NCBI RefSeq assembly: GCF_916715725.1
Contig: NZ_CAKAPD010000005.1
Location: 88,759 to 152,758, forward strand
Source of the DNA: an uncultured Rothia sp.
GTDB taxonomy: Bacteria > Actinomycetota > Actinomycetes > Actinomycetales > Micrococcaceae
Reading direction: 5' to 3'
DNA: 64,000 nt
Made by a program: the position numbers and the translations under genes
Notes under the pieces: model-generated
Database searches by the model: none
What the model saw: only the letters and a program-made list of their open reading frames with translations
Told to the model about the DNA's origin: nothing
Shown: piece after piece, positions 34,083 through 42,876 of the stretch
How positions within the stretch are numbered: position 1 is the stretch's first letter
Layout: each line of letters begins with the position of its first letter

Positions 34083-35501
34083 TTAGCGGCCCGTATAGTC
34101 CGCGTCCGCAATATCCTTCGGCCAACGCGCCTTACGGAACGGCGCCCACGTAAACGCCGCCGCCACCAACAACAAACCACTCATAATGAACGCCGGAACG
34201 AAGCCCCACGCATCCGCAATCATGCCAGCCACCAGCGGGCCCAAAATCATACCGAAATCGCTAGCCATCTGATACACCGCCAACACCTGGCCACCACTAC
34301 GGCGAGTACCAATCACATCAGACACCGCAGCCTGAATCGACGGGCCCATAAACGCCGCACCAATACCCAGGCACGCCGTCAACGACACAAACACCCACGC
34401 CACCGGCGCGAAACCCATAACCGTCACCGCAGAACCCGCCAACAGCAGACCCGAAAACGCCATGACGCGGCGGCCAAAACGATCTGAAAAACGACCCGAG
34501 AACGTCTGCGTCAACGCATTACCAAACGAGTTCGTCGCCATCGCCAACGACGCCAACAGAGTAGCCGCCACCGAATCCGACATGTCACCGCCGGTCGCCA
34601 AATACGCCGCCGCCAACGGAATAATCGACGACTGCACACCAAACACCGACCAGCCAATCGCCCAATTCGACACCAGTGCCGAACGGTAATTCGTGAACTT
34701 CAACGCGTCACGAACCGTCATCGCCGGCAGGTCGCTCTTACCAGCAGCGCCGCCCGACGCGGCAGGCTTAGCCGCCTTGCCGGATGCGTCAGCCTGAGTG
34801 TCAGCGGGGGAGTCCGCCGCCGACGGCAGTACCCCGGTGCCCTTACCCTCAGCCAGTAGTGCCGCCTCCGTAATCGCGTCACGCTCCGCCTCCAGCGCCG
34901 CCTGCGAAGGCATCAAGAACCACACAATCAGACCCGCCGCCAGCAGCGAAAAACCATACACAATGAACGGCGCACGCATACCAAACGGCGCCAGGGCGCT
35001 CGCAATCACCGGGCCCAGCAGGTTACCCAGCAGGAACGCCGTCGCATAATAGCCCGAAATACGGCCGCGCATATGCGCCGGGGACAGACGCACCAGCAGA
35101 CCCATCGCAGAGACCGTGAACATGACCGAGCCGATACCCGCCACCGCACGCGAACCCAGCAGCACCCAATAATCCCAAGCGAACGCAATCATGAACGACG
35201 TCACCGACACGATCAGCATGCCAATCGTGTACACCGGACGCTCACCCCAGCGGGTAATCAGCCGACCCGCCGACGGTGCGAAAATCAGACGCGTAATCGC
35301 CAATGCAGAAACCACCATCGTCGCCATGGTGACCGTGGCATTAAAGTTCTGCGCATAGTTCGGCAGCACCGGCGCCACCAAACCAAAACCCACCGCAATC
35401 ATGAACGACGCAGCAATCAGAACCTTCAAGCCGGTCGGCACGCGGTTCGGGTCAATCGTGTGCGGGTCAAAAACAGGCGGTGTTTTGGCAGGGTTCCTCA
35501 T
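34083..35501 (-). CDS. MFS transporter, probable drug exporter
   Basis: This 472-residue polytopic protein has about 12 transmembrane segments and a long Ala-rich central loop (about 215-260). The MFS motif A-like GRLITRWGERPVY after helix 2 and its counterpart GRFSDRFGRRVMA after helix 8 are clear, with helix-5 GPVIASALAPFGMRAPF. These features fit 12-helix multidrug exporters, but the substrate cannot be read. The ATG at 35501 is favoured because GAGG lies 6 nt upstream, while an ATG 6 nt earlier abuts it. It is divergent from ftsY. Confidence 0.85.
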   Translation of the reverse strand: MRNPAKTPPVFDPHTIDPNRVPTGLKVLIAASFMIAVGFGLVAPVLPNYAQNFNATVTMATMVVSALAITRLIFAPSAGRLITRWGERPVYTIGMLIVSVTSFMIAFAWDYWVLLGSRAVAGIGSVMFTVSAMGLLVRLSPAHMRGRISGYYATAFLLGNLLGPVIASALAPFGMRAPFIVYGFSLLAAGLIVWFLMPSQAALEAERDAITEAALLAEGKGTGVLPSAADSPADTQADASGKAAKPAASGGAAGKSDLPAMTVRDALKFTNYRSALVSNWAIGWSVFGVQSSIIPLAAAYLATGGDMSDSVAATLLASLAMATNSFGNALTQTFSGRFSDRFGRRVMAFSGLLLAGSAVTVMGFAPVAWVFVSLTACLGIGAAFMGPSIQAAVSDVIGTRRSGGQVLAVYQMASDFGMILGPLVAGMIADAWGFVPAFIMSGLLLVAAAFTWAPFRKARWPKDIADADYTGR

Positions 35502-35669
35502 GTTCATCCTCGAAATCGTGCGGTGCCGTGCGGCAGCCGCGGGCCCCACCCGCAACTGTCAACCATGTGTTCGGCTAAAAAACTTAACAGTGTCCAGTCT
35601 ACTCCGCCGACAGCCGGGCATGCGCGTAACCTCGACCAGTCAAACCGCCCAAACCGGTAAGCTAGTAGT

Positions 35670-36791
35670 GTGAATGAAACGATGATGATGATTTGCGCGA
35701 TCGTGCTGGGTGTACTGGTTATTGCCGGTGTGCTTTTCGCGGTTCTGCGCCGACCCAAGAAGACCGCGAACCTGCAGTCTTTGCGTCAGGAGGCGGCTAA
35801 GGCCTCCGGCGGTTCGGCGGAAGAACCCGAAAGCTCGGCACCTCGCGCTATTGAACTTGATATGCCTGACCCGTCCGCGGGTCGCCTGGTGCGTCTGCGT
35901 GCCCGCCTGGCTCGTTCGAACAACATGCTCGGCAAGGGTCTGCTGGCTCTGCTTTCTCGCGACCGCATCGACCAGGACGTCTGGGATGAGGTTGAGGAAA
36001 CCCTGCTGCTTGCCGACCTGGGTTCTGAGCCGACCACCCGCCTGGTGGAGGCGCTGCAGCAGCGCGTGCGCGTTGAGGGTACGAGCAACCCCGCTGCGGT
36101 GAAGAAGATGCTTCGTGAGGAGCTCGTGAAGATTGTTCGCCCCGACATGGACCGTGAGCTGAAGACTGCCGGTAGTGACGGCAACCCCGGCGTGGTGCTG
36201 GTTGTTGGCGTGAACGGCGTGGGTAAGACTACGACCGTCGGTAAGATTGCCCGTGTGATGGTTGCTGACGGTCAGTCCCTGATTCTGGGTGCCGCGGATA
36301 CCTTCCGTGCCGCTGCGTCTGAGCAGCTGACCACCTGGGGTGACCGCGTGGGCGTGAAGACCGTGCGTTCTGAGAAGGAAGGTGCCGACCCCGCATCCGT
36401 CGCGTTTGATGCCGTGAAGGCTGGCAAGGAGCAGGGCGTTGACACCGTGCTCGTGGACACTGCGGGCCGCCTGCAGAACAAGTCCGGTCTGATGGACCAG
36501 CTCGGCAAGATCAAGCGCGTGATTGAGAAGGAAGCGCCGGTCACCGAGGTTCTGCTTGTGATTGACGCGACCACCGGCCAGAATGGTATGGTTCAGGCGA
36601 AGGTCTTCGGAGATATTGTGGACGTCACCGGTATCGTGCTGACCAAGCTCGACGGCACCGCGAAGGGCGGTATCGTGGTCGCTATCCAGGAGGAGCTCGG
36701 CGTTCCCGTCAAGCTCATCGGCCTGGGTGAAGGCCCGGACGACCTGGCACCGTTCGACCCGGAAGCATTCGTGGACGCACTGCTGGACTAA
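35670..36791 (+). CDS. ftsY: Signal recognition particle receptor FtsY
   Basis: FtsY docks SRP-ribosome complexes at the membrane. An N-terminal hydrophobic helix (about 5-26) suits the membrane-anchored FtsY of actinobacteria. The NG domain shows GVNGVGKTTTVGKIA (P-loop, about 181), LGAADTFRAAASEQL, VDTAGRLQNK, and TKLDGTAKGG, then GLGEGPDDLAPFD. The length of 373 residues is normal. The GTG start lies exactly 6 nt after TAAGCT (35658-35663) with no ribosome binding site, suggesting a leaderless mRNA. Confidence 0.94.
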   Translation: MNETMMMICAIVLGVLVIAGVLFAVLRRPKKTANLQSLRQEAAKASGGSAEEPESSAPRAIELDMPDPSAGRLVRLRARLARSNNMLGKGLLALLSRDRIDQDVWDEVEETLLLADLGSEPTTRLVEALQQRVRVEGTSNPAAVKKMLREELVKIVRPDMDRELKTAGSDGNPGVVLVVGVNGVGKTTTVGKIARVMVADGQSLILGAADTFRAAASEQLTTWGDRVGVKTVRSEKEGADPASVAFDAVKAGKEQGVDTVLVDTAGRLQNKSGLMDQLGKIKRVIEKEAPVTEVLLVIDATTGQNGMVQAKVFGDIVDVTGIVLTKLDGTAKGGIVVAIQEELGVPVKLIGLGEGPDDLAPFDPEAFVDALLD

Positions 36792-36812
36792 CATCCTCTG
36801 CCTCTCCGCCGA

Positions 36813-36847
36813 GAAGCCACATGTGTTTGGAACACATGTGGCTTCTC
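36813..36847. repeat. Palindromic repeat after ftsY (left bracket of insert)
   Basis: AGAAGCCACATGTGTT and its exact complement are separated by 3 nt (16-bp stem). The same sequence forms the outer arms of the palindrome at 40232-40290. It may also terminate ftsY, though the T-run is poor. Confidence 0.8.
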
Positions 36848-36886
36848 TGTTGAATTGGCCTGATATATTTTGGAGACGCACAGAGA

Positions 36887-36927
36887 AGCCTCGAGGGAGT
36901 GTAGAAATTACACCCTCTCGAGGCTTT
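36887..36927. terminator. Hairpin just downstream of the XRE-ImmA gene
   Basis: An 18-bp stem with two mismatches (36887-36904 with 36910-36927) ends 5 nt before the stop codon at 36933. The T-run is short on both strands, so termination efficiency is unclear. Confidence 0.5.
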
Positions 36928-36932
36928 GCCGT

Positions 36933-38033
36933 TTATACGCTCACTGGTAGAACAGGACGTCGCGCTGTGATGACTTCAAAATAATGTTGAGGTACGCGCG
37001 ACTTCTCTCTCAATATCTCAGATGAAACGCCTGATTCCTCGATGAGACTAATCGCATGAGGAATTAGGGACGGTTCTTCGAGAGAAGAAATAAGACCTGG
37101 TTCCTTAGCACGCCATCCGTTACGAGAAACGGTAACCATGGCGTTTCGGTAGGCATCATCTGAAAGGCGGCCCAGTTCTTTAGCCCTATACAGAAGAGCC
37201 TGCATACTGATGCCCCAGTATTCCTTAAGCTCCTTCAGCTTCATCCAACCTTGACCGTTCATGACTGTAGGCAATTCATCCTGAATGCATGCACTTGGTG
37301 CCAAAAATTCTGCGGCAAATGCATGAGCCTGAGCCTCAAGAACCTTATGACCAGGATCAGCATCAGCATGCATTACTAGGTGGCCTAGCTCATGGGCGGC
37401 ATCAAAGCGTTGACGGTAGTAATCACCCTTTGTCGGGTTCAGAACTACTACTGGAGCCTCGCTACCAAAAGTGGAGTAGGCATCAATTGCTGCACTATGG
37501 AATGGTGCAAAGACAACGACGATACCATGGTTCTCCATGGCTCGGACAACATGCTGGACGGGCTTATTTCCTAAACCCCAATCTTTACGAACCTGCTCAG
37601 CCGCTAGACGAGGAATCTCAGAACCGGGAAGGTCAGAATCAGTCAAGATGCTGGGAAGTACCAGGTCTGGGAAGTCGACATACTCATTCATCGTATGCAC
37701 AACATCCTGGACAACTTGCGTATACGCTTGAGCCTGGTTGCGACTAAGCTGAGTTGTCGAGCGTAAGGACCTAAAGTGAGGTGCGCCAGAAATTAACGGG
37801 GCTTCTGAGAACTGACTTTCAAGAAAAGATGGAGCAACGCCAAGAGTCAGAGCTAGTGCGTAGACATTATCTTTAGTTGGGTTTCGGTTACCCGATTCCC
37901 AATGAGTAATAGTGACAGCACTAACTCCAAGACTCCTAGCCAAATCGCTCTTGCGGACACCTTGAAGTTCTCGAGCTAACGTGAGCCTCCTTGGGTCAAA
38001 GGAGAGTATGGGGGAAGAATCTTGTACAGACAT
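36933..38033 (-). CDS. XRE helix-turn-helix protein with ImmA/IrrE metallopeptidase domain
   Basis: The 366-residue protein has an N-terminal XRE helix-turn-helix (about 17-72: RKSDLARSLGVSAVTITHWESGNRNPT) and a C-terminal ImmA/IrrE zinc peptidase domain. The zinc motif HELGH is at 214-218, with the further acidic ligand region EAQAHAFAAEFLAP near 233-246. ImmA cleaves a mobile-element repressor in Bacillus and IrrE controls DNA-damage response in Deinococcus; many such fusions control stress, phage or toxin modules. The base composition is about 48% GC, well below neighbours, and codon use differs, which suggests transfer. It follows an unknown gene by 46 nt on the same strand. Confidence 0.88.
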   Translation of the reverse strand: MSVQDSSPILSFDPRRLTLARELQGVRKSDLARSLGVSAVTITHWESGNRNPTKDNVYALALTLGVAPSFLESQFSEAPLISGAPHFRSLRSTTQLSRNQAQAYTQVVQDVVHTMNEYVDFPDLVLPSILTDSDLPGSEIPRLAAEQVRKDWGLGNKPVQHVVRAMENHGIVVVFAPFHSAAIDAYSTFGSEAPVVVLNPTKGDYYRQRFDAAHELGHLVMHADADPGHKVLEAQAHAFAAEFLAPSACIQDELPTVMNGQGWMKLKELKEYWGISMQALLYRAKELGRLSDDAYRNAMVTVSRNGWRAKEPGLISSLEEPSLIPHAISLIEESGVSSEILREKSRVPQHYFEVITARRPVLPVSV

Positions 38034-38079
38034 AATGCTTTCGCGGACAAAGAGTGTGGTGTATGAGTCATAACAGCTC

Positions 38080-38871
38080 CTACTCAGCTGCCTTCTTCAG
38101 CTTAACATGAGCGTCGGGAACTGCCGGGGCCTCAGAACGGTTCGTAGGCTGGACTTCCTGTGCGGAAGAAGTGGCAACGGAGGGGGAACCAGACGATGCT
38201 GCACGAGCGAGCACGTCAATATTCCATACCCAAGGGCTCTGGCTTCGACGTTCGACTGGAGCAGGTAGACCGAGGACAAACTCCTTGAGTTCACCTTCGG
38301 GTGAAATATTATACGCTACTACCAAAATGGGGAGACGCAACGGCAAATCTTCGACGAGATCATCCAACCCCGGAATATCGAGAGTGTCCTGAACGTAGTG
38401 ATTCGTTGCTGAAATAATTCGCTTTTTCGTGCTGCTCTCCCAACGAATCTTGTCAATGCCACCAAAGCGGTTAGCGCTTTGCATTACCAAGGAACAACAG
38501 GTGCTGACCTCCCAAAAAGGCATGTTCTTGTACGAATCGCTGCGGTAAAGACCCCGCGGGAGACTCAAATCCCTGAGAAGGGGGTATGCTTCCTGCGGAA
38601 GGTCAGTTGCCAAAGCTTCGAGGTTCTCAGCGATAGGTTCTTTTTGGAACGTAGCAAACTTATCACCGGTAAGGGTGACACGATTAAGATTTTCGGCAAC
38701 AAGTTCGTAATGGTTCATGCCCTTGCTGGCATTCCGCGCATGTTCAGGGTAATCCGGGTTGTTCGCCGCAAGCTGGATGATCTTTGCCGCAGTTGCCAGC
38801 GTATCCAAAACCCCGAGGTCTTCGAGCCAGTCCTCCATGACCTTCTTATTGGTATAGGGAGAGTGAGACAT
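38080..38871 (-). CDS. Unknown protein, operon partner of the XRE-ImmA protein
   Basis: I do not recognise this 263-residue protein. It has no signal peptide or membrane helix. It begins with a helical region (about 10-110), continues with a mixed region including LRLPILVVAYNISPEGELKEF and FVLGLPAPVERRSQSPWVWNIDVL, and ends in a low-complexity Ser/Pro/Ala tail with a Lys-rich tip. AAAGGAG lies 6 nt before the ATG and an AT-rich promoter with a direct repeat is just upstream. The low GC matches the downstream XRE-ImmA gene, so the two probably arrived together. A role as substrate or effector of that peptidase is speculation. Confidence 0.75.
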   Translation of the reverse strand: MSHSPYTNKKVMEDWLEDLGVLDTLATAAKIIQLAANNPDYPEHARNASKGMNHYELVAENLNRVTLTGDKFATFQKEPIAENLEALATDLPQEAYPLLRDLSLPRGLYRSDSYKNMPFWEVSTCCSLVMQSANRFGGIDKIRWESSTKKRIISATNHYVQDTLDIPGLDDLVEDLPLRLPILVVAYNISPEGELKEFVLGLPAPVERRSQSPWVWNIDVLARAASSGSPSVATSSAQEVQPTNRSEAPAVPDAHVKLKKAAE

Positions 38872-38881
38872 TGTTAACTCC

Positions 38882-38903
38882 TTTGAAAAATATTGTTTGA
38901 AAA
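38882..38903 (-). promoter_or_regulatory. Direct repeat TTTGAAAA, possible operator of the XRE-ImmA operon
   Basis: TTTGAAAA occurs at 38882 and 38896, 14 nt apart, between a TATATT -10 candidate (minus strand, near 38917) and the start codon. An XRE protein encoded in the same operon could bind here; this is inference. Confidence 0.4.
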
Positions 38904-39140
38904 TTAACTAAAGAATATACTGCGATTCTATCATTAACAACTGATGGGTGCTTGTATATGTCGATGGTGCAAGATGGAACGCGACCAAAAATGCTCTGAA
39001 GCCCATAATGACGACGGGCAGCGCACGATGCGGGGCTCTGGGATATTCTGAAATTAGAAGACGCGCAGGACCCTCAAACGGTCCGGCGCATCGCACACCA
39101 TACAACCCAATTCACCCCGAACCTCAGCGAAGGAGCCACC

Positions 39141-40184
39141 ATGGCAGCCACCCTCCCCGGCACTCTACCCAGCGCCAACTACCAGCCCACCTACCGTTCC
39201 AACGGCGCCTGCGACGACCTCGCCGCACTCGTTGCACCGTACAGCCTCTCGCGCGTCCAGCTTGCTGAGGCTACCGGCATTGCCGACGAGGCTACCGTGA
39301 ACAGCTGGGTTGCGCAGTGCTGCCCCGACCTTGCGGCGGATGCGCCCGCACCCCTCGAGCCCGTCCTGCGCTACCTGGATGACACCTACCTGCCCGACCC
39401 CGCTAACTGGCCCGGCGATAATGCCTACGACGAGTTCGTCCTCGAGAACATTGCCGCCCGCATGCTCGCCCGCGTTGTTGCTAACACTTTCGCCGCTGAC
39501 CGTTCCGGCGACTACCGCGAACTGCTCGCGCTCATTGCAACCCTCGTGCTGATTGCCCGCTACTGGGATGGCACCGATGAGGCTTTCCTGACCCTGCTCA
39601 ACGCCGAGCCCACCGTGCAGGCAGACGAATACCTGAATGAGGCTATCGCGAACGCCCCCGAGTCCCTGCGCCCGCTCCTGACCGAACTTCTGCTGCCCGC
39701 CCTGCGTGAGGCGCGCGGCACCTTCACCGCCGACGAGGCACGCCTGCTGACCGGCTACGCGCTCGCCGCCGGATACTACGCGGGCGAGCACCCCTACGAG
39801 ACCCTGAACGGCATCCACGTTGCGTTTGTCGCAGATGACCGTACCCTGCCTGACGCCGCGCAGATTCGCCGCGTTGAAGACGTCCTCAAGGCTAACTTCC
39901 ACGCCGCCCGTGCGGAAGCCGGCGCTACCGAGAACCCGGAGCCGCACGAGTTCACCCTGCCTGGCGACCAGGACGGCTACGAGACCGCCGCGCACCTGAT
40001 TGCCGCCCTGCCCCAGGCGCACGACGCTATCGCTTTCAGCACCCAGCCCGGTGAGGGAACTAGCGCGCTCGCCGACGACTGCCGCGCCGCCTTCACCCTG
40101 TACCTGTGCTACCTGCTCTTGGGTGATGACGAGTCCTCGGAGGAGCGCGCCGCGGAGCTCTACCGTGCCAACCGTGAGGGATAG
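39141..40184 (+). CDS. Unknown helical protein
   Basis: This 347-residue acidic protein is not recognised. It has no signal peptide or clear membrane span. It is rich in Ala, Leu, Glu and Asp, with repeated helix-like stretches such as LLALIATLVLIARYW and LLTELLLPALREARG. GC content and codon use resemble the host rather than the lower-GC neighbours on the left. GAAGGAG precedes the ATG by 7 nt. It lies inside the palindrome-bracketed segment. It may be a lineage-restricted cytosolic protein; no function can be proposed. Confidence 0.75.
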   Translation: MAATLPGTLPSANYQPTYRSNGACDDLAALVAPYSLSRVQLAEATGIADEATVNSWVAQCCPDLAADAPAPLEPVLRYLDDTYLPDPANWPGDNAYDEFVLENIAARMLARVVANTFAADRSGDYRELLALIATLVLIARYWDGTDEAFLTLLNAEPTVQADEYLNEAIANAPESLRPLLTELLLPALREARGTFTADEARLLTGYALAAGYYAGEHPYETLNGIHVAFVADDRTLPDAAQIRRVEDVLKANFHAARAEAGATENPEPHEFTLPGDQDGYETAAHLIAALPQAHDAIAFSTQPGEGTSALADDCRAAFTLYLCYLLLGDDESSEERAAELYRANREG

Positions 40185-40231
40185 GAATTGAAGAACGTTC
40201 GCTAGATAATTCTTTGGCCGCAGACGCTGAA

Positions 40232-40290
40232 AAGCCACATGTGTTTCGAAAAGCCACGTTTTTAGTGGCTTCTCGAAACACATGTGGCTT
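40232..40290. repeat. Compound palindrome (right bracket of insert)
   Basis: Outer 18-bp arms (40232-40249 with 40273-40290) carry the AAGCCACATGTGTTT sequence of 36813-36847. An inner hairpin AAGCCAC/GTGGCTT (40251-40257 with 40265-40271) repeats the start of the arm. Confidence 0.8.
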
Positions 40291-40365
40291 CTTGCGGTTA
40301 ATTGTGGTCAGTGTGGTGGGATTATTCTCAGCCGTGACGTTATACGGCGACTTTATACGGCGAAT

Positions 40366-41268
40366 TTACACAGCTACGGGCTGTTCCGCGCGAATCGCAC
40401 TGTAGGTAGCGTCGCTGACGGTCACGCCGTACTGGTTGGAGGCGAGTCGCAGGATTTCCTCGATGGTGTAGATGCGGAACACGCCGCCTCCGGTTGCCTT
40501 AGTGTATTCGCGCAGCAGCTGACGGTTAGCGAGCTGACGCACGGGCTCGTCACCCGATGCGGCGCGTACCTGCTGACCGTTGCGCAGCCAGGTGTCGCGC
40601 ACACCGCCGGTAACGAAGACGCAGTCGGTGCCTTTCACGCGGGTGGTTGCTTCGGCAAGGCACTGGTTCCAGAGCGCGAAGTCGGCGTCGAAGGTGGTGT
40701 TAGCGAGCAGCGGGTGGCCCTGTGCGAGGGCTTCGCGGCACTGCTGTTCGTGGCGTTCGGGGCTGGGCGCCGCACCTACGTGTCCGGTGAAGATGCGGTT
40801 CAGTCGCGGCAGGATCGTGTCATCTTCGCGGCGTGCCATGTTGATGGATCCGGTCTCGGTGGTGGGTTCGAGGATCTTCATGATCTGCGCGATGGAGTGG
40901 TCCAGCTGGTGCGTGACTGAACGCAGCGCGCTCCAGGGGGAGTTGCGTTCTTCGGGCAGGGTTTCTTTGAAGGATGCGAGCGCTGAGCGGACGCGTTCTG
41001 CGGCGGCGGGCACAGGGGAGGCGCCGTCGAGTGCTGCCCAGAATTCTTTGAGTGCCTGGTGGGGGAGGAAGGCGTGTCCGCGGAGCTGGGAGTAGGCGCG
41101 GAGGATTTCGTCGCTAATGTGGGTTGGGTAGTTGTAGAGGCTTGCAAGCGCGGTGGAATCGAAGGCGACGAGAATTCCGGGGTGAATGGAAGTCAGCGGG
41201 GTGCGATCGAGTTCCTTGTACTCGACGAAGTCTGAGTACAGGGTGCGTGCTTGACGGGTGATTGACAT
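40366..41268 (-). CDS. PIN-like domain protein (PIN_8/DUF4935 type)
   Basis: The 300-residue protein matches the layout of PIN_8-type putative nucleases: VAFDSTALASLYNY (acidic residue at 37), FLPHQALKEFW (Glu 75), a helical middle, then NRIFTGHVG, DADFALWNQCL, CVFVTGGVRDTWL, and LLREYTKATGGGVFRIYTIEEIL. In most relatives the segment VT-G-G reads VT-D-D, so a usual acidic pair is missing and activity may be altered. PIN domains cleave RNA and often occur in toxin or defence modules. It is convergent with the unknown gene 39141-40184; the start at 41268 has only a weak ribosome binding site. The name rests on motif layout recognised by eye. Confidence 0.68.
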   Translation of the reverse strand: MSITRQARTLYSDFVEYKELDRTPLTSIHPGILVAFDSTALASLYNYPTHISDEILRAYSQLRGHAFLPHQALKEFWAALDGASPVPAAAERVRSALASFKETLPEERNSPWSALRSVTHQLDHSIAQIMKILEPTTETGSINMARREDDTILPRLNRIFTGHVGAAPSPERHEQQCREALAQGHPLLANTTFDADFALWNQCLAEATTRVKGTDCVFVTGGVRDTWLRNGQQVRAASGDEPVRQLANRQLLREYTKATGGGVFRIYTIEEILRLASNQYGVTVSDATYSAIRAEQPVAV

Positions 41269-41707
41269 GAATCCCCTCCGGGTATCGAGTATGGGTGGTC
41301 AAATGTGAGTGCCGGAGAAGTCGAGGAGAATACCTATTTCAGTGTATCGACCTTCTGCGGCGCGTGATGGAGTTTCGATATAAATATTTTGTTTATTACT
41401 TTTGTGTCTAACCCGAGGGGGTGTTAGTGCATGTCAGAGTCATTTTCGGGTCTGTGTTGTGGCTGTGAATTTCACCGCGTGACCTCTATGTTGTGCGGTT
41501 TTGTTTTCACAGTTATGAGCAGTATAGAACAAAAATATGCATTAAGATGCAAAATCTGATGGAGGGTCGCAAAGTGACGTCAGAAAACCCCTCCCACCTG
41601 CACATAGGACGCATATAACACGCGGGGGACAAGGCGCGAAAGTAGATGAACATTTATTCCCTCCTGTAAACTTTAAAGTGACTGAAATTTGATAAAGGAG
41701 AAGAGTA
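41269..41707. other. AT-rich intergenic region upstream of pdtaR
   Basis: No gene is present. It has an imperfect inverted repeat around ATGCATTAAGATGCA (41536-41553) and a GGAGGG/CCCCTCC pair (41563-41600). It should contain the promoters of both flanking genes. Confidence 0.5.
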
Positions 41708-42319
41708 ATGTCAGAGCTGACCACTCAGGACCAGGCGGAGGAGCAGGGTCCCGCCCGCACCGTCGTCGTGGCAGAAGACGAGGCATTGATTCGCCTCGAC
41801 ATCGTTGAAATTCTGAAGGACCAGGGTTTCGATGTTGTTGCAGAAACCGATAACGGCAAGACCGCTGTCGAACTGGCACAGAAGCACCGCCCCGACCTCG
41901 TCCTCATGGACGTGAAGATGCCGATCATGGACGGCATCACCGCAGCTGAGGAAATTGCGAAGGAACAAATCGCTCCCGTCGTTCTGCTGACTGCATTCAG
42001 CCAGAAGGAACTCGTCGACCGTGCCGTTGAGGCAGGCGCTATGGCGTACGTCGTCAAGCCGTTCTCCCCGAACGACCTGGTCCCCGCAATCGAGGTGGCA
42101 ATCAGCCGCTACGAGCAGATTCGCGCCCTCGAGAAGGAAGTTGGCACCATCCGCGACCAGTTCGAGACCCGCAAGCTCGTTGACCGCGCAAAGTCGCTGC
42201 TCATCACCAAGATGAACCTGACTGAGCCGGAAGCATTCCGCTGGATTCAGAAGACCTCCATGGACCGCCGCCTGTCCATGCGCGAAGTTTCTGACACCAT
42301 CATCAAGCAGCTCTCCTAA
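41708..42319 (+). CDS. pdtaR: ANTAR-domain response regulator (PdtaR-like)
   Basis: The 203-residue protein has a receiver domain (about 17-130: VVVAEDEALIRLDIVEIL, phospho-acceptor Asp in LVLMDVKMPIMDG, LLTAFSQKELV, YVVKPFSPNDL) and a C-terminal ANTAR RNA-binding domain (about 140-200: RKLVDRAKSLLITKMNLTEPEAFRWIQKTSMDRRLSMREVSDTII). ANTAR proteins bind paired hairpins in mRNA and act as antiterminators; the mycobacterial orthologue PdtaR pairs with the kinase PdtaS. AAAGGAGAAG precedes the ATG by 5 nt. The position before the polA-rpsA block is conserved in actinobacteria. No ANTAR target hairpin pair was recognised in the window. Confidence 0.93.
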   Translation: MSELTTQDQAEEQGPARTVVVAEDEALIRLDIVEILKDQGFDVVAETDNGKTAVELAQKHRPDLVLMDVKMPIMDGITAAEEIAKEQIAPVVLLTAFSQKELVDRAVEAGAMAYVVKPFSPNDLVPAIEVAISRYEQIRALEKEVGTIRDQFETRKLVDRAKSLLITKMNLTEPEAFRWIQKTSMDRRLSMREVSDTIIKQLS

Positions 42320-42443
42320 GCACGAGACGTACACAGTACGTGACAGTGCAGGTACGAATGTACGCTACGGCGAAGACTAGGATTCGCCGCTGAGCACACA
42401 CAGCTGGTGCATTGATGAACCGGCACCTTTATTCATGACACAC

Positions 42444-42487
42444 AAACGCCCCACCCCTCACGATGAAGCTGAGGGACGGGGCGTTCG
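42444..42487 (+). terminator. Terminator-like hairpin downstream of pdtaR
   Basis: AACGCCCC and GGGGCGTT, with an inner CTCA/TGAG stem, form the arms; CGTGTTT follows. It lies between converging genes. Confidence 0.65.
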
Positions 42488-42574
42488 TGTTTAACCGTTC
42501 GTTTCTGACCGTTTGCGGGTGCGCGCGGCGAACCGGGTGCCTAGCGCGGGTGGGAACCCTAAGGCAGGCAGAGC

Positions 42575-42823
42575 CTAACGCAGGTAGCGGTTCAAATCGT
42601 CGTCATCATTGTTCGGGCCGCTGATGGGGCGGTCCGTGGGCGAACCAGCCCAGAGCATGCCGCCGGTACCGAGCATCACGCCCAGCCACCAGAAGCTGCC
42701 GGGATTATTAATCGCGGTCACCAGGCACACCAGCATCACACCGATTGCGATGGGCAGGACAATGCGCTTGGCGCGCACAATCTTCGGGTAACGCTTGAAA
42801 TAGGGGGTGCGCTCGCGGGCCAT
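42575..42823 (-). CDS. Small membrane protein of unknown function
   Basis: The 82-residue protein has a basic N-terminus (positive-inside), two hydrophobic segments (about 20-38 and 43-60) and an acidic Asp-rich C-terminal tail (NNDDDDLNRYLR). GAAAGGACAACC precedes the ATG. Similar small two-helix proteins occur near the thioesterase and polA in related actinobacteria, but I cannot name a family. It follows the thioesterase gene by 53 nt on the same strand. Confidence 0.7.
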   Translation of the reverse strand: MARERTPYFKRYPKIVRAKRIVLPIAIGVMLVCLVTAINNPGSFWWLGVMLGTGGMLWAGSPTDRPISGPNNDDDDLNRYLR

Positions 42824-42876
42824 GGTTGTCCTTTCGTTGGGGGTCGTTCCCTCTACCTTAGCTTAGGGGGTAGTCG

